Shown here: piece after piece, positions 1 to 10,145 of the stretch
How the letters are laid out: every line of letters starts with the position of its first letter
How positions within the stretch are numbered: position 1 is the first letter of the stretch
Assembly (NCBI GenBank): GCA_037043235.1
Contig: JAWRVZ010000094.1
Span: forward strand, 2,119,001-2,183,000
Direction: 5' to 3'
Length of the DNA stretch: 64,000 nucleotides
From: Rhodeus uyekii
Lineage: Eukaryota > Chordata > Actinopteri > Cypriniformes > Acheilognathidae
Notes under the pieces: model-generated
The model's input: the letters and a program-made list of their open reading frames with translations, nothing else
The model's database searches: none
What the model was told of the DNA's origin: nothing
Made by a program: the position numbers and the translations under genes

Positions 1-1010
1 GTCAGTGAGAACACTGAAGTTTGAACGAATCAGAGCGCTGCAATTCAAAGCCTCAAAGCTTTTCAAAGCCGCCATTACTGCTGGAGAGAGATCATAATCT
101 CCTAAAATAGATTTATGTGAGAGAGTTTATGATCAAACGGAAATTGTTTCAGATTATCAAGTAACCACTGCAGCGTGTTTGCTTGAAGATTTATGCACTT
201 ATATGGCCGAATTCTGACTCTCATTCGTCTTTACTCAGCAACGGATTTTCACTGTTGAGCACATTACTATGGGGAAGGTAAGTGAAAGAAGTTTAAACGC
301 GCGTCCTCTCCTGGACTCGCGCCAACGCATAACCGTCTAAGCGCCTACGTTTATTTATGTACTTTATTGCTGAATTCTGACTCTCGCTCGTGTATACATA
401 GGGAATGCAGAAACATGAATATACATTGGAAAGGCTTCCCTGAGCAGCGCGCGCTGACTCTCTTCAAATGCAGCGTCTAACAGTCAAAGTTATTTATAAC
501 TAATTCTTGAGTATATAGTTACATTGTGTTAATTCTTTTATCTGCTTTTAACTAAAGTCTGACTCCTGTTCTCGAGTTCAAACGCGCTTCCTGAGCAGAT
601 TCGCTGATAGATCGATGTTTTGTGAACACTTAAACAGTAAATGAAATAAGATTTTTAAAGGATGCAAAAAACATGGCAGATCGATTCAAACTGTAAATTG
701 CTTGAGATTAAAAAAAACTGCATTACTCTGCTGCATTACTTGAGCAGGAATTATTTTTAAAATGCTAATATTTAAGTTATTTTGTTTCCCATGGAGGAAG
801 GCTTTATACAAATATTACATTGCGTTGATTCCTTTATCTGCTATAATTGCCGTGTTGAACTGAAGTCTGACATGGCAGATCGATTCAATCTGAAAACTGC
901 TTGAGATTAGAAAAAAACTGCATTACTTTCCCCATTGTACTTGGCAGGAATGATTTAAAAAATACTAATATTTAAGTTATTTTATTTCACAGGAAGAAAC
1001 ACTTTATATA
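1..1010. repeat. Degenerate tandem duplication, AT-rich
   Basis: A block beginning 'catggcagatcgattcaa' occurs at 672 and again at 871, each followed by 'cttgagatta', an A-run, 'actgcattact', 'gcaggaat' and 'taatatttaagttatttt', so about 200 bp is imperfectly repeated. A related piece 'tacattgtgttaattc' (521) recurs as 'tacattgcgttgattc' (817), and 'gaattctgactctc' occurs at 209 and 372. No coding capacity is visible. An ATG at 269 is followed after two codons by a consensus splice donor (GTAAGT at 278), which could be a very short first exon but is too little to call. The family is not recognised. Confidence 0.6.
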
Positions 1011-1536
1011 TACATATATCTCCTTCAGACCAGAATTAGGTTCCAGGTTTCTGAAAAAAAAAAAATTAATATCCCATTAAATTAGGCATCTATTAATGAG
1101 TAAGAAAAAAAATCATAACTCCTTCATAGCAATTTTTGTTGTCAATTGCAGTGGACATTTGGTCTTAACAGCTGTGAATATCAAACTAATATAAACCAAT
1201 ATAACAAAAAATAAATAAACATAAAAAAATCCCAAGGTCAAGAACTTGAACAATATAACATTTCAACTTTAATTTTGAGGTTTTTGTTTTACAAATTGCA
1301 CATTTAATAAAATAAACCTCTAATAGAAAATGCATTAGAGTCAGTGCAGTCACTTTACACACACACACATTTCCTGTGTGTATCTTTCAAGGTATTCCCC
1401 AGTGGCACAGAGCAGTAGTGCACTTTGCACTAATCACATTAAATAAATAATTGTATATTCTGCATATGACATTTTCTCAAAAATGTATTATTACTGTGAT
1501 AACTGTAGTATTTATCTCATATGAGAACATTACATA
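1011..1536. other. AT-rich non-coding stretch
   Basis: AT-rich DNA with A-runs and a short (AC) run near 1357-1367. I see no gene or recognisable element. Confidence 0.5.
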
Positions 1537-2662
1537 CAGTGATACCTCGGTTTACGAGTTTAATTCGTTCCAAGAGCGAGCTCGTATCCCAAAATGCTCG
1601 TACACCAAAACAATTTCCCCCATAAGAATGAATTAAAAATCAATTAATTCGTTCCACACGACCATAAATGCCCATTTTAAATATTTTGTTTTTAATTTAC
1701 CCTATTAATTACAGTTAAAATTATAACAATTAAGATCTCATATAAATACTCTTTAAACAGACAATTACACTTTAGACAATTAAACTCTAAAGATACTTGA
1801 CAATTTACTGTAACTCACTTTAAGCAGCGTCTGCTGGCATGAATGAGATAAGAGATAGAGGAGGGAGGGGGAAAACACAAAACCTGGATTCAAGTGCAAA
1901 TGAGTGAATTTATTATAATAGTGCAGAAAACAAACGAAGTGATAATCCAGAGTGAAAGTAGTGGAACGGGAGACGCGCGCACGACCACCGCGAGCGCCGG
2001 GAGACTCGCGCGCCACCACCGCGAGCCCCGGGAGACTCGCGCGTCACCACCGCGAGCCCCGGGAGACTCGCGCGTCACCACCGCGAGCCCCGGGAGACTC
2101 GCGCGACACCACCGCGAGCCCCGGGAGACTCGCGCGACACCACCGCGAGCCCCGGGAGACTCGCGCGACACCACCGCGAGCCCCGGGAGACTCGCGCGAC
2201 ACCACCGCGAGCCCCGGGAGACTCGCGCGACACCACCGCGAGCCCCGGGAGACTCGCGCGACACCAACCCGAGCTCTGGAGTGGAGAGAAGTGAGGAGAC
2301 AATGAATTCATGAACCACATATATATTTCACTACGTGAACAATAGCGATCACAATTAATTAACGTTATCACTTCTAAAAGTATCGCTGTGGGGATTGATG
2401 CAGCCATCAGAGCGAGGCTGAGAGAATGAATGCTTTAAGGGGTGATAAAGGGGTTGGAACTGCGGGACTTATGAGAGGCTGTCATTAGGATATTTCCAGT
2501 AAAATTGCCCGTGAAGATGCAGAGCGTTAGGACAAAAATGCGCGTGGGTGAGGGAAAAATTTGCTCGCACTCCGATACAATGCTCGTACACCGATTCAAC
2601 CCTCCATGCTCGTACACCGATTTTCTTGTAAACCAAGTCGCTCGTAAACCGAGGTACCACTG
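1537..2662. mobile_element. Tigger/pogo-like non-autonomous DNA transposon, copy 1
   Basis: The left end reads CAGTGATACCTCGGTTTACG and the right end is its inverted near-copy (CAGTGGTACCTCGGTTTACG on the reverse strand). Both are flanked by the TA target duplication (1535-1536 and 2663-2664). Each end also carries repeated sub-terminal 'ctcgta' motifs. No transposase frame is present, so this 1.1-kb element is non-autonomous. The centre holds a GC-rich 31-bp minisatellite. Two related copies lie at 7588-8478 and 18593-19640. Assignment to Tigger/pogo rests on TIR style and TA duplication. Confidence 0.8.
1980..2270. repeat. 31-bp GC-rich minisatellite inside the MITE
   Basis: About nine head-to-tail copies of a 31-bp unit containing 'accaccgcgagccccgggag' then 'actcgcgcg'. 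The spacing is exactly 31 bp (for example unit starts at 2044 and 2075). Because 31 is not a multiple of three, all frames stay open with a 31-residue period, giving several spurious overlapping ORFs on both strands. The other two copies of the MITE lack this array. Confidence 0.95.
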
Positions 2663-3636
2663 TATTTGCGTCTTGACACAATAATAGTCAATTCTGTCAA
2701 TATTTGCGCTGTTGGCCACTTTTGGATAGAGTGTCCACCCCATCTTGTGGTGACATCACAACATTACACCCCTGTCATTATGAAAAAAAATATTTTCAGT
2801 ATACATATACATTTCAGTAAAAACTTTTAGATCTGAAACCCCAGATCCTGAAAGAAAATTGACCCAGGTAAAAAATCTATTCAAGATATTCCCTCGAATA
2901 AAATATTCAAATTATATGAACGAAACAAGTGTATTTATGTACAATACTGGGATTAAAATTTGACATATTTTAGAATGAGATTTGAATTTTGACTAATTAT
3001 TACCCTACTGGCCATAACAACAAATAGCATTATGATACCACATGAAGACATCTGTACAATACCTGTACACATTTTTGGGGGGGTATTGTATTTATTAGGT
3101 CCTACATATCTCAAATAGCAAGAAAAATTACAAAATGCACATCAGGCAAACTTGTGGGACTCAAGAGGATATATAATAAATTTCAATCAGCATGTGCATT
3201 GAGTAGCAGTCATTGGAACCCAATGTCCATTGCAATGGATATGCATTTTTTTTTAAATCCTGAAAAAAGACTTGCAGGTCTACAATCGATTTTTTTTACT
3301 TTAATTAGTAAGTTAAATCTCTCTATTTTACATACTATGAAATACTGGCAAACATATCAAAGATTGCAAATATAACTGTAGAAAATGCTGCTTACTTCTG
3401 TGTGTGGGAAACAACGCCACTCACTGACCAACTGAATCATCGGTAATCTCCAAATAAATCTTGTTAGCGACAAACTCTCCAAACTTTTCAAGCTTGAAGC
3501 TTTTACAACTAATTTAAACTTTCAGGCTAGGCTTTCTCAAGCCAACTGAAGTTTATATCATAAACTTTCTCTATCTAGTTTTGTTTGAATTGTTTGTGTA
3601 TTTTGAAGTGGATACTGTTTTCCTGTGACTATGATG
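2663..3636. other. AT-rich intergenic or intronic sequence
   Basis: No splice-flanked exon, RNA gene or element end could be supported. The short ORF at 3154 shows no recognisable domain. Confidence 0.4.
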
Positions 3637-4645
3637 TGTTCTAGGTTCTTGCTCCGCCTACTGTGTCTCCCTAAAAGGCTGATGAGTGCCACCTGATGCC
3701 TGTTGTACTTCATTGAGTGGAGCATAAAAGAACCCAGTAAAGACCAGCCCAGGGAGAGAGACTGAGGCTTTCCTCTGCAAGAGGGATGGCCAGCTTCTGG
3801 TCCGCAGGTGCATGTGCATGTGCATGTGCATGTGCATGTGCATGTGCATGTGCATGTGCATGTGCATGTGCATGTGCATGTGCATGTGCATGTGCATGTG
3901 CATGTGCATGTGCATGTGCATGTGCATGTGCATGTGCATGTGCATGTGCATGTGCATGTGCATGTGCATGTGCATGTGCATGTGCATGTGCATGTGCATG
4001 TGCATGTGCATGTGCATGTGCATGTGCATGTGCATGTGCATGTGCATGTGCATGTGCGGTCTGAGTATTGTAGTAGTGGAGCTACAATCTGAATTGTTTC
4101 AAGTGTTACGTGTGTATTATCTTTTTATCATCTTTAGCTCTAAGCTCTGTGTTTAACCTGTGTGGTACTAGTGTCAGAAACGCCTGAGTTATCATCTTTT
4201 TTTTTGTTTGTTTGTTTTTGTGAGTTCATTACTGTTGGTCAGTTATCACTTTCTTTGAGATTTAAGTGGGAACTTTTTGTAGGGAGGTGGATGTTTCATT
4301 TTCTTTTTAACCACGTTTTCGCCTGGGTTTTGTTAGCGAGGGAGCTAGGTTATTGTTTGTCTTTTCTTTCCTTTTCTTTAAGTTTCGGTAGGTAAGTTAG
4401 CCTACAAAAATCCTAGAAAGAACCCTGTTTTGTTTGTTGTGTTGGCCTCTTCCCTCCTGAAGACTTGGTTGTTTATGTTGTCCCACTATAATGTTAATAA
4501 ACATTTATTTATTTCATTTTTGAAGTGGTTTCTGTGTGTTTGCCTTGGGACCCGGAGACGGAAGTCTCTTCTCTCTCTCCAACAATTGATTACGTTCCCT
4601 CTAAAAAACGACTCCTAGACCTAAAAGTGGGAGGGGCGCGTAACA
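3637..4645 (+). mobile_element. Candidate LTR-like block (TG...CA) containing a hexamer array
   Basis: The block starts TGTTCTAGG and ends GCGTAACA. It contains a TATA-like 'cataaaag' near 3723, then the TGCATG array, a T-rich tract, an AATAAA at about 4497 and a GT-rich downstream stretch, the order expected of U3-R-U5. Flanking 5-mers (TGATG and TTATT) do not match, so the ends are tentative. It may be the 5' LTR of the damaged gypsy pol downstream or an unrelated retroelement. Confidence 0.35.
3808..4057. repeat. (TGCATG)n hexanucleotide array, about 42 units
   Basis: 250 bp of essentially uninterrupted 6-bp repeat. TGCATG can base-pair with itself over much of its length, so the array is highly self-complementary. 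It generates artefactual ORFs of alternating Met-His, Cys-Ala, His-Val and Cys-Met; none is a real protein. Confidence 0.99.
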
Positions 4646-4740
4646 TTATTTTAAGATGTTCTTTTAAGACCCAGCCCAGCAGTAGATCAAAGGTTACTGT
4701 CGGGTAGGTTTAGATTTGAGAAATCCTTGTCCATTTTTCT

Positions 4741-5834
4741 GTGAAATGGCCAGAAACAATAAGGACTCTGGGGCTGAAGGTAATTTCTTGGACTATTATT
4801 TGGCCATTTCACTCTAGATTCCTATTGTTCGACTTCATCCCCATTCACGCCCTCGGCGGACAGCATCTACCCGCCATCACACATTCTACTGACACACTTA
4901 CACTGGTCGTTTCTGGGAACCACACAGAAGAGATTGACTTTTTGCTCACAGACTCTCCTCTGGTTCCCGTAGTCCTCGGTCACCCCTGGCTGGTCAAGCA
5001 CAACCCCAGGGTTGACTGGAGATCCAACTCAGTCTCTGCCTGGAGCAATCATTGCTATGCCTCTTTTCTCATGTCTGTTTATACTTCTGTGTCTAGTTCT
5101 GTTACAGGAGGAGTCGGTGAACCTGTCAAACATGCCCAAGAAGTATCTTTACCTGAAGGAAGTGTTCAGTAAGTCCCGGGCTGCTTCTCTGCATCCTCCT
5201 CATCCTTATGACTGTGCAATCGAATTGCAGCCGGGTACGTCTCTGACTAAGCACAAGTTATACCATGGAGAAATATATTTCTGATTCGTTAGCTTCTGGG
5301 TTCATTCACCCTTCCTCTTCTCCAGCGGGGACGGGGTTCTTTTTTGTGGGCAAGAAGGATAGATATCTGCAACCTTGCATTGATTACAGCGAGCTGAATA
5401 ACATCAACGGTAAAGGATATGCATTCTTTATAGTGATGTAATTCAGCCCTCGGTAATCCTCTGATGCGTCGACCTCCACCACGAACTGGCATGATGGATC
5501 AGGGGCAACGAGAATAGGAGCCGAAATGAAGCGGCTCTTGATTTCTGTCTGTCACCAGCCGAATGTAACTGTTGCGTTGGAGGAGTGGCGTCATTGGTTA
5601 GAAGGGTTGGGGGCACGTTTTGTTGTTTGGACTGATCACAAGAACTTGGAACACATCAAAACTGTAGATCAACCATATTCTGGACTGGAGACGGAGGGGT
5701 TGCGGATTTCAGTACTTGGTGGACTGGGAGGGGTACGATCCGGACGAGAGAAGTTGGGTTCTTGCTAAGGGCATACTAGATCACTCTCTGATCAATGATT
5801 TCGACAAGTAGGTTCTCCTGCAGGGGAGGGATAC
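4741..5834 (+). pseudogene. Ty3/gypsy pol remnant (protease, RT, RNase H, chromodomain pieces)
   Basis: Pol would process polyprotein, copy RNA to DNA and integrate it. What survives, in order: protease C-terminal region with the 'VVLGHPWLVKHNPRVDW' signature (about 4965-5020), RT N-terminal region ('LKEVFSK', then 'FFVGKKDRYLQPCIDYSELN' near 5340-5400), an inverted RNase H piece (about 5443-5550), RNase H 'VVWTDHKNLEHIKT' (about 5617-5660), and a chromodomain-like 'GYDPDERSWVLAKG' (about 5727-5770). Most of RT and all the integrase core are missing, and stops and frameshifts occur throughout. The polypurine tract GCAGGGGAGGGATAC at about 5820-5834 abuts the 3' LTR. It is non-functional. Confidence 0.85.
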
Positions 5835-6410
5835 TGTCACAGTTCATGGGTTCATTGATTCATTTCTCTCTGTGTTGTTGGAGGTGTGGTCACTGATTGC
5901 CATCTCATCATTTCCACCAGCTGCACCTGATCACCTCTTCCTATTTAATCACCTCACTCACTCACTCACTCACTCACTCACTCACTCACTCACTCACTCA
6001 CTCACTCACTCACTCACTCACTCACTCACTCACTCACTCACTCACTCACTCACTCACTCACTCACTCACTCACTCACTCACTCACTCACTCACTCACTCA
6101 CTCACCTACCTACCTACCTACCTACCTACCTGTGTTGTCAGATCGTTTCAGACCTCCTGTGTGTTAGTGGGCTTTCTGCTGGTCGGACCTTCAGAGCATC
6201 TGTTGGAGATTCATTCCTGGATTTCGTCGTTGTGTTTTCCTATTGCGTCCCTGCGTCACTACCCTACCCGCTACTGTCCCTCTACCTACTGTCAGGAGAC
6301 TCCTGTGTGTTCTCATTCACTCTGGACTTCCTTGGATCTTCCCTTTGTGTCATATGTGACTTTAATAAACCATTACATAATTGAAAATGACTGCTGATTA
6401 GTGCTCCACA
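5835..6410 (+). mobile_element. Gypsy 3' LTR
   Basis: It begins TGTCACAGTTC directly after the polypurine tract and contains AATAAA at about 6363. It ends approximately at GCTCCACA. A CTCA/CTAC microsatellite has expanded inside it. The right boundary is uncertain because no target duplication could be tested without a 5' partner. Confidence 0.65.
5953..6131. repeat. (CTCA)n then (CTAC)n microsatellite
   Basis: About 38 CTCA units (5953-6104), then about six CTAC units. Adjacent tetramers differing at two positions suggest the second array arose by mutation and slippage from the first. Ser-Leu-Thr-His repeat ORFs here are artefacts. Confidence 0.97.
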
Positions 6411-6770
6411 GTATTGCAGTAAATAAAGTAATCAAATAACCATATAAATAAACTTAGGGCTGTGACCTACAAAGTCTCCAAAACACATTAAGGAGTTGGG
6501 TGTGAGTCTCTTGAAACTTTACCTCTTTTCTAAAGGCTTGAGTCAGAGGTCAAAGATCGACAAGGTTTTGTACAGATGTCCTAAAAAAGGGCAAAGCGAT
6601 TCCAGCATGCATCTGATTGCGTGACTTTAGCATTATAACACACTCATTTCCCCATCCCGCCGTATTTTTTCCTTGCCCTTCCTCTGCAGCTTTATTGATC
6701 CATTAGTGTAAGGCCAGTAAAGGTTAATGATGTGAATATTGATCTAAATGAAGAGTTTTACTCTCTGTAG

Positions 6771-6897
6771 GTGTTGGTATGGCCCCTGCAGCTGATGCTA
6801 ATGCACTCAGACTCGCCACCGGCTGTGTTCATTATTCGATAAGACCAAACGCTGCTCTCATCAAGGCCTCAGATTTCCTCATGCTGACCATTGAGAG
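6771..6897 (+). CDS. Candidate isolated coding exon (127 nt), unknown gene
   Basis: A polypyrimidine tract and acceptor (ctctctgtag) precede, and a donor (GAG|gtatgt) follows. The only frame open across the exon has a phase-1 acceptor and phase-2 donor and encodes GMAPAADANALRLATGCVHY followed by about 20 more residues ending in LTIE. Composition is balanced and richer in GC than the surrounding AT-rich DNA, as expected of a constrained exon. I do not recognise the protein. No second exon of the same gene was found nearby, so the gene probably spans beyond the window or is interrupted by the transposon-rich flanks. It could also be an exon of an unfamiliar element, but no repeat ends surround it. 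Confidence 0.5.
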
Positions 6898-7587
6898 GTA
6901 TGTGAACACTCTGAATTCAAGCAAATGTGCTTTCCAATTCCGATCTAAATGCATTATTGGAAATAAAATAAAAATATATAACAGCCTTTAAAGATGGAAT
7001 TAAGGTTCCCATGTTCATTCAGTACAGAAAATGATTAGCAATTTGTTTACAGAAGTGTATTTTTATGATCATTTAAGTATTATATTTTAGATTAGCATGT
7101 TAATACCATCTTCAGTGGATGGCTTAGCAACAATGTAACCATCTATTTTTTAAAGGGTTTAAAAGACACTAGCACTGATGCTATCAGATGATAACAAAAA
7201 CTTGAAATGGACTGATCTAAATAATGCCACTTTTGTCTTCTGTGGAGTTGCTTTTGCAAATTCTGTTCTCAGAACGTTTTCTCATGAAGCTATGAGATTT
7301 TTCATCACCCATAACAACATAATCAAGACATTTTAAGAACTTTTTCATAAAACATTTTCTCAACATTATGAAAAAGCATATTTAGTGATGTATGTGTGAA
7401 TGAGCTTTTTTCGCCAAGTGTCCAGAAACACATACGGAATTTGTTGTGGTTTTTCAGGAGCTCTTGTTACATACATATATTCATACACATATGATATGAG
7501 AACAGAAACATCTGGAACAGAAGGCTTATGAACAGATTTGTGCATTATGTACTGAATGCACAGCTGTATAAGTAAAATATGTGTGTA
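6898..7587. other. AT-rich sequence, probably intron
   Basis: Low-complexity AT-rich sequence after the candidate donor at 6898. No element or second exon could be supported. Confidence 0.35.
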
Positions 7588-8478
7588 TACATCTCGACCT
7601 CAGTTAACTCGCCAACCCTATTATGTTAACGTTTTTGAAGTGGAACCACCAAACTCCCTATTTGTCTTAGCATTTTCTTATGCTAGGTTATGTTTGATTA
7701 TTTTATGTCGACGAACCCTAGTATATTGAGCACAAAAGATGGACCAATCCGCCACTTCACATGGTTATCGCGTGACTAATGATCGTACCTAGTTCACTGT
7801 GCATGCGCTGAGTTCCCATTGCACGTGGATCGCGGTCCATATGGTCGCTCTGAAAGTGACGTTTCACTCACAGCGCCATGCAGCCGCAGAAGAATTTGCG
7901 CAGTGTTGCCAACTTAGCACCTTTATCGCACACACACGTGCACGAACACACACACAAACACATCCCTTTTTCTGGTTCTGACGTGACTATTCTCTAAAAG
8001 TGTATGGCCCTTTAAGAATGTCATTACCTGGGTGCGCTGTATTGATAACACACGTGAGCCTCATTAGTATGCAATGTGTCATGTTGGTAACACATGCTCC
8101 GTTAATAAAGTTTCATCATATTCACATGTAATAGTCGTTGTGATGATTAACGGAATGAGCTACAACTTATAAATTAATGCACTGAGGTGAATGATGCAAC
8201 TAAACCAAGCGACGCTGAGAAAATGAACGAGTTAAGGGTTGATAAAGGGGTTGGAACCGCATGACTGTTTTATGAGAGGCTGTCATTAGGATATTTCCAG
8301 TAAAAATGCGCGTGATGATGGTGAGCGTTAGGATATTTCCAGTAAAAATGCCCGTAATGATGGTGAGCGTTAGATCTTTTCCACACAAAACTGCGCATGG
8401 GCGAGGGAATATTTTTCAATGATACAACACTCGTATACCGATTTGACTTTCCATGCTCGCATACTAAGTCACTCTTAA
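7588..8478. mobile_element. Tigger/pogo-like MITE, copy 3, right TIR broken
   Basis: From about 7985 to 8470 it matches the reverse complement of the copy at 18593-19640 and, from 8210, the right part of copy 1 (shared 'gagaatgaacgagttaaggg'-type sequence, 'gggcgagggaa', 'ctcgtataccgattt'). A 50-bp segment containing 'gcgttaggatatttccagta' is duplicated at about 8283-8365. The right TIR stops at 8478, where gypsy LTR sequence begins. The left end near 7588 is guessed from a weak TIR-like 'ctcgacctcagttaactcg'. Confidence 0.6.
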
Positions 8479-9114
8479 ACCAGAGCCACGCCCCCCTCGC
8501 CACATACCCCCACCGCCCGACCAATTCTGGAGAGGAAGTCAGCTACCGCCATCTGCGACCCCAGCCTGCAGACCGTTGCCAGATACCAACGTGTGATCCG
8601 CGCGTTGGTATCTTTCATGCGGTGGAGCCACTGGAGGGGCGCGTGATCCAAACAGAGGGTGAATTCCCGTCCCAGAAGATAATAGTGGAGGGTGAGGTCC
8701 GCCCATCTGATGGCCAAGCATTCTTTCTCAATGGTGCTGTACTTAGTCTCTCTCTTCGAGAGCTTCCGACTGACGTACAGCACCGGGCGCTCCTCTCCCT
8801 CTATCTCCTGGGACAGGACGACCCCTAGCCCCCTGTCCGACGCGTTAGTCTGCAAAAGAAAGGGGAGAGAAAAGTCAGGAGAGTGTAAGAGCGGGCCGCC
8901 ACATAGAGCAGCCTTAACTTGCTGGCATGGCTCTGACCATTGGACCGGATCTGGTGCGTCCTTTTTAGTGAGGTCAGTCAGCGGGCTGGTTAGGTCTGAA
9001 TACTCTGAATACAGCTCCAGGAACTGCCTCACCTCCTTTTTGGTCTTAGGATAGGTCGCAATCGCTGCCGTCTTATCAATTTGGGGTCTTCTTCTCCAGG
9101 GTTTTCGGCACCAG
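8479..9114 (-). pseudogene. Ty3/gypsy pol remnant: RT thumb and RNase H
   Basis: A 214-codon frame (8475-9119) encodes the end of RT ('TKKEVRQFLELYSEYSDL') and a gypsy-type RNase H: 'LLQTNASDRGLGVVLSQ', 'YVSRKLSKRETKYSTIEKEC', 'REFTLCLDHAPLQWL'. The usual catalytic Asp of the first motif (VDAS) is Asn here, so RNase H is probably dead. Protease, the RT palm and integrase are deleted. On the minus strand the piece begins right after a PBS-like TGGTGCCGAAAACCC next to the LTR (9115-9538) and ends in a purine-rich GGGCGGTGGGGGTA before about 20 bp of a second LTR start (8479-8499). It is therefore an internally deleted provirus-like copy. Confidence 0.85.
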
Positions 9115-9538
9115 TGCAACAGGGTTCAACGTGTGGGTAGGAAGAAGAAGACAGGGTCGGCGTTGACTGAGGCTCAAAAATGCTTTATTCACTTTCAACT
9201 CAAAACTCCCAGAACTAAAATAATAACAGCGGCAGTTAGAAGTCTCCGCGGATGCTTTCACGCACTTCCACTCTCGCTTGAAACTTGCACTTGAACTTTC
9301 GTTGGCACTTTCATTTTCGTTTTCTCTGTCAATCGCGTTTGTGCCGCTTCCCGAGCCTCAGCCGCGAACTCTCTCCCTCACTTCTGCTCCTGGGCTGCTT
9401 TTATCTGGTCTCTCCACGCTAGTTACTGCAACGAGAAACAGGTGTTTGTAATTGCGCACATGATCCACTTACGCCCGCTCGGCTCCTATCCATCTCTCTC
9501 GCCGCAGACTCCGCTGAGCCACGCCCCCCTCGCCACAC
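9115..9538 (-). mobile_element. Gypsy LTR (5' LTR of the deleted copy)
   Basis: On the minus strand it starts TGTGGCGAGGGGGGCGTGGC at 9538 and ends near GAACCCTGTTGCA at about 9115, with a GTGAATAAAGC polyadenylation signal near 9180. A PBS-like sequence follows. Related LTRs lie at 31190-31513 and 55778-56105. Confidence 0.75.
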
Positions 9539-9716
9539 AAGGTATTACTGTATATACAGTATATATAAAAAATTGTATCAAGTGCTGAGAAAGAATTATA
9601 AAAATAAACAGTTGTTGTGCCTAGATGTTCTAGTGCACGGAGGTCTGTAACGTCTTCCTGATGGCAAAAGTGCAGACAGGTTGTGACCAGGATATATAAA
9701 TAAATATACACACACA

Positions 9717-9812
9717 CAGTCATGGCCAAATGACTGGCACCCCTGACATTTTTCCAGAAAATCAAGTATTGCTCATAAATTCACATAATTTCACAGAAAA
9801 CTCCAAAAATGG
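9717..9812. mobile_element. Tc1-type terminal fragment
   Basis: CAGTCATGGCCAAATGACTG followed by 'gcacccctgacatttttcca' and 'gaaaatcaagtattgctca' matches the terminal inverted repeat style of fish Tc1 elements. The other end and the transposase are absent. An (AC) tract abuts the left side. Confidence 0.55.
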
Positions 9813-9885
9813 ACTGGACCAACTTACTGACATCCTTTCAGACTTGGGGATAAATAAGATTCCCTTTCAAGGGAACTCGCCCTGT

Positions 9886-10035
9886 ATTGAACGCATTGGG
9901 GAATACTTTGACAATACAGTAGTCTCGTGAAGCACTGCGTAAACGATCGAACAATTGATTGATCAAGTGTGAGTGACGGTCGCAACCCGGGTGACAAAGG
10001 TGCACCAGAAACTGGTGACGGTAGCTTAGATTGTC
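9886..10035 (+). repeat. Dispersed repeat, direct-orientation copy
   Basis: About 110-150 bp ('ctcgtgaagcactgcgtaaa', 'cgatcgaacaattgattgat', 'gtgagtgacggtcgcaa') is closely matched, inverted, at 16495-16646. The family is not identified. Confidence 0.65.
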
Positions 10036-10040
10036 TACAG

Positions 10041-10138
10041 CAGTGGTCCCCAACCCGTGGATCAAATGGTACCGGGCCGCGGATCGGATCGCGGACCGGT
10101 CCGTGGATCAAATGTTACCGGGCCGTGGATCCGATCAC
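10041..10138. mobile_element. hAT-type MITE end fragment
   Basis: It begins CAGTGGTCCCCAACCCGTGG, a common hAT TIR form, followed by degenerate 'ccgggccgcggatc' repeats. Only one end is present; LINE sequence follows directly. Confidence 0.5.
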
Positions 10139-10145
10139 ATTCCCC

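Noticed and set aside
269..282. Start exon ATG GGG AAG with consensus donor
   Set aside because: Three codons and a GTAAGT are too little evidence without transcript data.
1980..2270. CRISPR-like look (regular 31-bp repeats)
   Set aside because: The repeats are head to tail without spacers and lie in a eukaryotic MITE.
1890..2407. Arg/Pro/Ser-rich ORFs on both strands
   Set aside because: They follow the 31-bp minisatellite; a period of 31 bp keeps several frames open by chance.
3658..4156. Met-His, Cys-Ala, His-Val and Cys-Met repeat ORFs
   Set aside because: All are readings of the TGCATG hexamer array in different frames.
5872..6397. Ser-Leu-Thr-His repeat ORFs of about 170 codons
   Set aside because: Microsatellite (CTCA)n translation inside an LTR.
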